Source: JBAXGE01 sp044344145 (GTDB lineage: Bacteria; Planctomycetota; Phycisphaerae; WQYP01). From it: a stretch of DNA of 19,338 nt. The notes under the pieces were generated by a model. It made no database searches and had not been told where the DNA came from. It worked only from the letters and a program-made list of their open reading frames with translations. Positions 14,076-19,338 of the stretch are shown in pieces. The number at the start of each line of letters is the position of its first letter. Within the stretch, counting starts at the first letter, position 1. Made by a program: the position numbers and the translations under genes. The stretch spans positions 1 through 19,338 of the forward strand of contig JBIJDM010000027.1 in NCBI GenBank assembly GCA_044344145.1. The letters are read 5' to 3'.

Positions 14076-17000
14076 TTAATTCCCACCCGGCACTTCGATA
14101 TTGCCGCGCGGGCGGACGAAGGTGAAGCCGTTATTGCCTTGGAGGATTTCCCACTTGATGCGGTCGGCCTCGACGGTGCCTTCGGGGCGGACGGCGGTGG
14201 CGGGATTCGTGGGCGTGCCGATGGCTTCGGCGCGGCTATGCTGGGCGTCGAATTCCAGCGTCCCCGCCGAAAGCAGGGCCCGGTTGAATTCCAGAATCGC
14301 CCCGGTAGTGGCGGTGACTTTGGCGATTTTCATATCGCCGCCGGCCCCCAGCGTCATGGGATTGCCGGTGGCGCTCTTTTCGCCGCGCTGCATGGTGGTG
14401 GTCAATTCCTGACACTTCATCTTCACCAATGCCGCATCGCCTTCGGGCGGCTGGTCCTGATTGGGCAACTTCATCCCCTTGGCGGGTTTATGAACCATGG
14501 CCACATCCTTCTTCAGGATAATACTGCCATCGTTGCTCTGGTAGCGCAGACCATCGGACCAAGTAAAGGCCGTCTGGCCGCGGGCACTGGCCTGGGCGCC
14601 GGGGTTTTCCGGCCGCGAATCCACGACCAGCATTTCACCCTTGCCGGGGATATCCAGCACCTGCGTGGTTTCGGAATAGTTCAGCGTCTTGCCCTTGAAG
14701 AACATCTCGGTCAGCACGGTGCGATGATCCTTGGGGTCCAGCGTGCGCCCGGTGGCGACGACCTGACCATCGGCGTAGATGCTGTCCAGCTTCATCCGCT
14801 GGGCATCGGTCTTGACCGCACCATCATTGGCCAGTTTGACCAGCAGGTTATCGCAGGTCAGACGGCTTTCCTGATCGGCCTTGCCCACCAGTTGCGCCTC
14901 GATGGGACCACGGAACGTGACTTCCTGCTTGATCGAGTCGTAGACCATATCCTTGGCCCAGTTCACGCGCACGGGCTGATCGCCCTTGGTGCCTGCGGCC
15001 AGCATAAACCAGCCCGGTCCCGGGACGCGTGCGCCCTGCGGTTTTTGGGTCAGTTCCAACGTCTGGCCGGTCATGCTGTTGTTGCCCTGAGCAATGGTGG
15101 CCCAGGCCTCGGGATTGGCTCCGGCGGCGCTATGCAATACGGCCGTACCTGCGACCACATCCGCATCCAGCCGGTCGCATTTGGCGGCGATGGGTTGCGG
15201 GCCATAGCCCTGCAAATCGACCTGCGTGGCGCCCACGGCCACCAGCGTACGGGCGTTAAAATTAAAGCCCCCGCCGGTGGTCTGGCCGCGCGGTTCCAAT
15301 TGCACCGTCATATCCTGCGTGCGGATGCTTTGCCGACGTTTGAAGGCGCTCTGTCCGGCTTCGAACTGATGCCCGGTGGCCGCCACATCCCCCTTGGCCA
15401 ATACTTCGCTCAAAAGCGGCAACTGCCCCGGCCGCGGTGTGGAGTTGATCACGAGATTATTGCAGACCAGTTCGTCCGCCGGGCTGTCGGCGGCGCGGTT
15501 GCGGCCCGAATAGGCCCGCACCTTGCCGGTGGAGATAAGTTTTTCCAGGCCCTGATTTTGTCCGGGCACCGAGGCCAGCGTGGCATCAATCACTTCGCCC
15601 TGCAGACCCGCCACGCCATCCTGCACACTGGCACCGCCGGTCAGGCGGATATGCCGCGCCACTTGGACGGTGCGTTTGGGCTGCACAGGATCGGTCTGAT
15701 TTTCATAATTAACGACCATGCGGTCCTGCCAGATGGCCACGACATTGCCGGTCTTAGCTTCGGCATTGGCCGCGCCGCGGCGCATGGCGCCATTAGCGAC
15801 ATCAATCCGGCCCGGCCCGATGAGATTCACCTGCCCCTGGGCTTCGGTCATATCCAGCCCACGGCAAACCAGATTACCCATCTGCGGATCGGCCATGCGG
15901 ACCGGGGTCTTTTCGTCCCCGCGCAGGCGCAGCGTCTGCGTGCCGGTTTGATAGAACAAATTCAACGCCCGCGCCCAGCGGCCCGCGCCATCCTGCAATG
16001 TCACAGGAGTCTCGGCGGTACCACCGGCTTCCAGCGCGACATCGTCGTCACTGGCCAACAGGTCCGGCGCCGTCTCGGGCCGCATTTCCATGGAACCCGT
16101 CCAAGTCAGAATCAAATCTTCATCGCGAATGTCATCATTACCCATCAAGCCAAACGTACCCCGACTTGTGGTTTTGGTTTGCTGGGCATACGTCACCGGC
16201 GCAGCCAGCAAGGGCATGGTGGGTCCGGGCAGTTCGACCTGCTTGGACTTCTCGGCCGCTGGTGCTTCAACAGGCTTGAAGGCGAACAATAGCGCCAGTG
16301 TCTGGGCGGCCAGTTCGCGCTGGCCCACTTTGGCCAATACATCCTTACCGAAATTCAGACGGTACACCGAACGCGGCCCCCCCGCCACCACGGCAGGTTT
16401 GGAACTGGATTCGGTCTTGGTATCGGTCTGGCCGGTCAGATTCAGCGCCTGACGCCCCACCTGCCGGACGACAATCTTGTTCCCCTCTTCGATGCGCAGA
16501 TATTCGATGCGTTTCTGGTCGGTATTAAAGGCCACGGTCACATTGCGGCCATCAAAGAAGACCCGTTCGCCCCGGACTTCGATCTTGCCGGGGCTGGTCA
16601 GCAGCCGCTGGGAGTAGTCCAGATCCACGTCCTGATCCATCCGGGCCTGAATCTGTCCGGGCTGCATTTCATTGCTGTCGAATTTGAAGGTGGTGGCCGG
16701 CCCGATGGTCATGCGGACATCGCCGATCAGCACAGCGCCTTTGGGAATCGGCTTGGCGATGCTCATATCGCCCCCCAACGTATCCACCCGCAATTTGCAT
16801 TTATCGGCGGTGACCACCACCATCTGGCCATTGGCGGCATAATAGATCACGCGCGGTTTTTCCAGCATATATATGCCCGGCGCGCCCGGCTCGGAACGTT
16901 TGGCGGTGAGGAGAAATTCCATGGTACCATCGGGCTTGCGGGCCTCGAAGGTGGGGTTGTTGACGGCTTTGTCCAAACGCTGGTTGGGGGTGATGGTGGT

Positions 17001-17105
17001 GGGCCCCGTGCTGCCCAGCCCGGTACCGGTGAGATACTGATACACCAGGAAGGCGGCAATAAAGACCACCAAGCCAACGGCGAATAAGACCACTTTTTTG
17101 GTCAT
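14076..17105 (-). CDS. Very large membrane-anchored LptC/OstA-like protein
   Basis: A 1009-residue protein. A single N-terminal membrane helix (about 4-26) is followed by an LptC-like segment (about 50-130: DGTMEFLLTAKR, LEKPRVIYYAANG, VVVTADKCKL). The rest consists of OstA/LptA-type beta repeats, with phrases such as LVCRGLDM, LVCNNLVI, AKCDRLDA, LTCDNLLV and MKCQELTT. LptC and LptA carry LPS from the inner-membrane transporter to the outer membrane on a beta-jellyroll bridge. LptC is normally about 190 residues and LptA about 185, so this resembles an LptC fused to a long bridge. All six cysteines occupy the same place in a C-x-x-L repeat (103, 414, 548, 643, 751, 898). The ATG at 17105 has AAGGA 6 bases upstream. 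Function is inferred by homology only. Confidence 0.75.
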   Translation of the reverse strand: MTKKVVLFAVGLVVFIAAFLVYQYLTGTGLGSTGPTTITPNQRLDKAVNNPTFEARKPDGTMEFLLTAKRSEPGAPGIYMLEKPRVIYYAANGQMVVVTADKCKLRVDTLGGDMSIAKPIPKGAVLIGDVRMTIGPATTFKFDSNEMQPGQIQARMDQDVDLDYSQRLLTSPGKIEVRGERVFFDGRNVTVAFNTDQKRIEYLRIEEGNKIVVRQVGRQALNLTGQTDTKTESSSKPAVVAGGPRSVYRLNFGKDVLAKVGQRELAAQTLALLFAFKPVEAPAAEKSKQVELPGPTMPLLAAPVTYAQQTKTTSRGTFGLMGNDDIRDEDLILTWTGSMEMRPETAPDLLASDDDVALEAGGTAETPVTLQDGAGRWARALNLFYQTGTQTLRLRGDEKTPVRMADPQMGNLVCRGLDMTEAQGQVNLIGPGRIDVANGAMRRGAANAEAKTGNVVAIWQDRMVVNYENQTDPVQPKRTVQVARHIRLTGGASVQDGVAGLQGEVIDATLASVPGQNQGLEKLISTGKVRAYSGRNRAADSPADELVCNNLVINSTPRPGQLPLLSEVLAKGDVAATGHQFEAGQSAFKRRQSIRTQDMTVQLEPRGQTTGGGFNFNARTLVAVGATQVDLQGYGPQPIAAKCDRLDADVVAGTAVLHSAAGANPEAWATIAQGNNSMTGQTLELTQKPQGARVPGPGWFMLAAGTKGDQPVRVNWAKDMVYDSIKQEVTFRGPIEAQLVGKADQESRLTCDNLLVKLANDGAVKTDAQRMKLDSIYADGQVVATGRTLDPKDHRTVLTEMFFKGKTLNYSETTQVLDIPGKGEMLVVDSRPENPGAQASARGQTAFTWSDGLRYQSNDGSIILKKDVAMVHKPAKGMKLPNQDQPPEGDAALVKMKCQELTTTMQRGEKSATGNPMTLGAGGDMKIAKVTATTGAILEFNRALLSAGTLEFDAQHSRAEAIGTPTNPATAVRPEGTVEADRIKWEILQGNNGFTFVRPRGNIEVPGGN

Positions 17106-17376
17106 GGGCAATCCTTCCGCAAACAAGCCGCGAGCCAGACTCGCAGCGGACCGTAAACCGTTGATGTTACCAGATTTCCGACGAAAGGCATCCCAAAAAG
17201 GGAGAAAAACTGAGCTGCAATTTAGGTTGATCCAGTATTTCGGGGTAGTTCTGGCTGGAAACCATATAACGCGGCCCCCGGGTTATACAAATCATCGTTT
17301 ATTAGGCCCGCGAGTTAGCTTCGGCGCGCACCAAAACCACCCCTTCCCTACTCCATGCACATACCAGAGAAACCCG
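17106..17376. other. Intergenic region upstream of the LptC/OstA-like gene
   Basis: This 271-base gap lies between the beta-helix gene and the LptC/OstA-like gene, both on the minus strand. I see no open frame with a ribosome binding site and no convincing terminator. A stretch near 17265-17300 has TATAAC-like boxes on the minus strand, but I cannot assign a good -35/-10 pair. Confidence 0.4.
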
Positions 17377-18534
17377 TTAGCGTCGTCCGCTCATCGGATA
17401 TAGTGTGGCGGGCATCGGCTGGGCCACTTCGTAAAGATATGCCCGTGGGCTGCCGTCTTTCAAGGTATACATGGCCAGCGGGTCGCAAGGTACACTCTTT
17501 TCGAGGATTTTGGACTTACCTTTACTCGCCGTAATCCGATAAATCAGATTATCCGGCCCTGGTGGCCGGCGCCAATAACTCACCGGCGGCCACATGTGCT
17601 TGGCAGGCAACTCCACCACGCAATCCTCGATTAAGTTATGCCCACCATCCTCGCCATGGAAATTAACATCCACCTCAAATCGACAACCTAAAACAACGTT
17701 ATACATAGAATTATTCTGGATTACGAAATGGCGAATATTCCGCACGGTTTCGTTGAAACACAAAACGTAGTTGGCTCCAATTAAAATATAGTATCCTGAT
17801 CCATTCCCACCCTTATTAAACGAGGTGTCAACTATATTGTTCCGCATCGTAATGTGTGCACAAGTATCAATGATAATCGGGGCCGTACCAGAATAGAGGA
17901 TACGGCAGTTGTCAACCCAGCAATCATAAGCTTTATGCATCACAATATGACCAACATGAAGGTCATCCAAGCCGTCCATATTATCATCGAATTTCCCTGT
18001 GTATATTTTTTTGTCCAAATCGCGGACAAAGGGGTTTAGGATCGTCAAGTTTTGCACCCCTGAATTCATTACTTCAATCAGGCGTATTCCAACAATATTT
18101 CGCTCATCACCCCACTTGGTACGCAAACGATTTTCCAGAATCGTCAACTCGGGTCCCGCCCCTGAAAGCACCACATTGGTCCGCATGGTGAGCGCTTGCG
18201 TTAGAGGATACGTACCTTGGACCAATTGCACCTTTCCGCCTCCAGCCGCTGCAACCTGATCTACTGCCGTCTGTATGTCTTCACCCGGCTGTACCGTGGT
18301 ATGGACAGGTATTTGGTCCGGTATCCCACCCCGCACCCCAGCTTTTGCCCAGTGAGACATATCTGAAAAACGCGAATCCAGTTTTTCCGATTGTAGTCGT
18401 GATTGGCTGTCTCCGACATAAAACTCCTGCATACCCGTGTCACGAACATCCGATTGATTGCGGATTAGTCTCCACGCTGCAGTACCCATTAACAAAAATC
18501 CAGCCAAAATCAAAGTATGTGGCAGATATTTCAT
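17377..18534 (-). CDS. Exported right-handed beta-helix protein (pectate-lyase-like fold)
   Basis: A 385-residue protein. Residues 1-21 are a signal peptide or anchor (MKYLPHTLILAGFLLMG). From about residue 80, TTVQPGEDIQTAVDQV and GGGKVQLVQGTYPL match the start of pectate-lyase-type beta-helix domains. Regular coils with N-rich ladders then follow (SGVQNLTILNPF, CWVDNCRI, ITMRNNIVD, FVIQNNSMYN, NLIEDCVVE). Such folds occur in polysaccharide lyases, epimerases and adhesins. I see no catalytic set that decides between them. The ATG at 18534 is preferred for the signal peptide; a TTG at 18582 is the only longer start, and neither has a good Shine-Dalgarno. Base composition is clearly more AT-rich than the left two thirds of the window. 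It follows the fragment at 18613 by 78 bases. Confidence 0.78.
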   Translation of the reverse strand: MKYLPHTLILAGFLLMGTAAWRLIRNQSDVRDTGMQEFYVGDSQSRLQSEKLDSRFSDMSHWAKAGVRGGIPDQIPVHTTVQPGEDIQTAVDQVAAAGGGKVQLVQGTYPLTQALTMRTNVVLSGAGPELTILENRLRTKWGDERNIVGIRLIEVMNSGVQNLTILNPFVRDLDKKIYTGKFDDNMDGLDDLHVGHIVMHKAYDCWVDNCRILYSGTAPIIIDTCAHITMRNNIVDTSFNKGGNGSGYYILIGANYVLCFNETVRNIRHFVIQNNSMYNVVLGCRFEVDVNFHGEDGGHNLIEDCVVELPAKHMWPPVSYWRRPPGPDNLIYRITASKGKSKILEKSVPCDPLAMYTLKDGSPRAYLYEVAQPMPATLYPMSGRR

Positions 18535-18612
18535 GGGTCTTGCTATGCGATACACCGTTAGGACTCCAGTTAATTTAATCAAATCGCTAAAATTCTATCT
18601 GCCGTCTTGGTG

Positions 18613-19338
18613 TCAGCTTGTTTTAAATATCCATGAAAAATCATCTTTACTGGGCGCGACACCACCGGATGCTGGCGCTGACAAATTGCCATTATCATCA
18701 TATAGTGGTGTCGAAGGGTCATTATTTCCATCTAAATGCAAGACGCTGCCCTTGCCCCGTAATTTCATAGCCTTGACGACAAGTTTAATTGTGGCTCCTT
18801 CGCATGTTGCAGTATAGCCAAATTCAATACGTGAATTGCCCACCCATCGAACATTGTTTAATACAACACTACACCCCTGATCCGCAACCAATACCTCACT
18901 GGCAGGAACATTCGTATCACATTCAGTATCGAATTCTACAAAACCGTTTGCAACTCTGGCCGCATTCTGGGTAGCAGGTGCGGGGAAAACTTTTGCGGTA
19001 GCAGATTTGGGTTCGGATGAAAAATCTATCCGCATTGTAGGGGTAACAGCAACCGCCGGACATAGAGTTGTGGGTTTGCCATCACTGGATTGCTGCATAA
19101 CAAATTTTACAGGTTTTTTTGGACCTGTGGGGGTAAAACCTGAAAGCATGCGCCGTAGCCCCATGTCTTTGCGCATGAGATCAGTGTATACTTTTTTCCC
19201 TTCACTAGTAGCTACATCCGCTGGGGTAGATAGCCTAAGTGTACCTAGTGCGCTATCCGGATTAACAGGTAAAACACCGCTCATTCGCCCAAATATAACA
19301 CGTATATCATTCTCCGCTTCGTCTGTCATTGGGCTACC
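18613..19338 (-). CDS. Unrecognised protein, C-terminal part (possibly pilin-like)
   Basis: The frame is open to the window edge (the codons before the ATG at 19329 read Gly-Ser-Pro), so this is probably the last 241 residues of a longer gene; the ATG has no visible ribosome binding site. The start of the fragment (DEAENDIRVIFGRM) resembles the segment after the N-terminal helix of type II secretion pseudopilins of the PulJ kind. The rest is beta-rich with several Cys (TLCPAV, ECDTN, DQGCSV, ATCEGA) and ends FSWIFKTS. The pilin idea is weak. It is followed by the beta-helix protein gene, and both are AT-richer than the rest. Confidence 0.55.
   Translation of the reverse strand, partial: GSPMTDEAENDIRVIFGRMSGVLPVNPDSALGTLRLSTPADVATSEGKKVYTDLMRKDMGLRRMLSGFTPTGPKKPVKFVMQQSSDGKPTTLCPAVAVTPTMRIDFSSEPKSATAKVFPAPATQNAARVANGFVEFDTECDTNVPASEVLVADQGCSVVLNNVRWVGNSRIEFGYTATCEGATIKLVVKAMKLRGKGSVLHLDGNNDPSTPLYDDNGNLSAPASGGVAPSKDDFSWIFKTS

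Noticed and set aside
14139..16292. 717-residue plus-strand open frame
   Set aside because: It is the antisense shadow of the LptC/OstA-like gene in GC-rich DNA, with no recognisable domain and an unnatural Gly/His/Arg-rich composition.

Overview
The window looks like chromosomal DNA of a GC-rich, Gram-negative-type bacterium. It is most plausibly a planctomycete, perhaps of the Phycisphaerae, but that placement is an inference. It rests on RNase Y occurring together with an LPS-export type envelope (MsbA-like exporter, LptC/OstA-like protein), many secreted proteins of unknown family, and long intergenic leaders. I found no rRNA, tRNA, CRISPR array, prophage or insertion sequence.

Left part (1-5516). 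The 3' end of an unrecognised cysteine-containing gene (1-420, +) converges on a four-gene minus-strand run. In transcription order this is RNase Y (rny, 5516-3915), an MsbA-like ABC exporter with a large insertion (3842-1611), a YqaB-type HAD phosphatase (1590-952) and a SixA-type histidine phosphatase (922-431). The last three are 20-29 bases apart and probably form one transcript. A clear terminator hairpin with a T run lies between rny and the exporter, so it may act as an attenuator.

Middle part (5517-13156). A roughly 700-base leader/intergenic stretch full of inverted repeats precedes two secreted proteins of unknown function (6213-6770; 7120-8109, the second a long coiled coil). An extended-SDR epimerase gene (8278-9310) is broken by one extra C. 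It converges on a class-C beta-lactamase/esterase-like serine hydrolase (10424-9324). Next come a glycine-rich RRM RNA-binding protein (10933-10550, -) and a divergent TIGR04053-type radical SAM/SPASM enzyme (11216-12358, +), which share a promoter region. A VapBC-type toxin-antitoxin pair (12498-13156) follows, with three GTAAG repeats at exact 18-bp steps over its promoter and RBS.

Right part (13316-19338). All genes are on the minus strand: a fragment of an unrecognised, possibly pilin-like protein (to 18613), an exported right-handed beta-helix protein (18534-17377), a 1009-residue membrane-anchored LptC/OstA-like protein (17105-14076) and a small exported, probable lipoprotein (14038-13316). 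The giant LptC-like protein and the MsbA-like exporter suggest, without proving it, that this locus contributes to glycolipid transport to the outer membrane.

I see no clear undescribed defence or biosynthetic system. The most notable items are the six-cysteine LptC/OstA-like giant, the insertion in the ABC exporter, the terminator between rny and the exporter gene, the phased GTAAG repeats, and the structured leader and intergenic regions.
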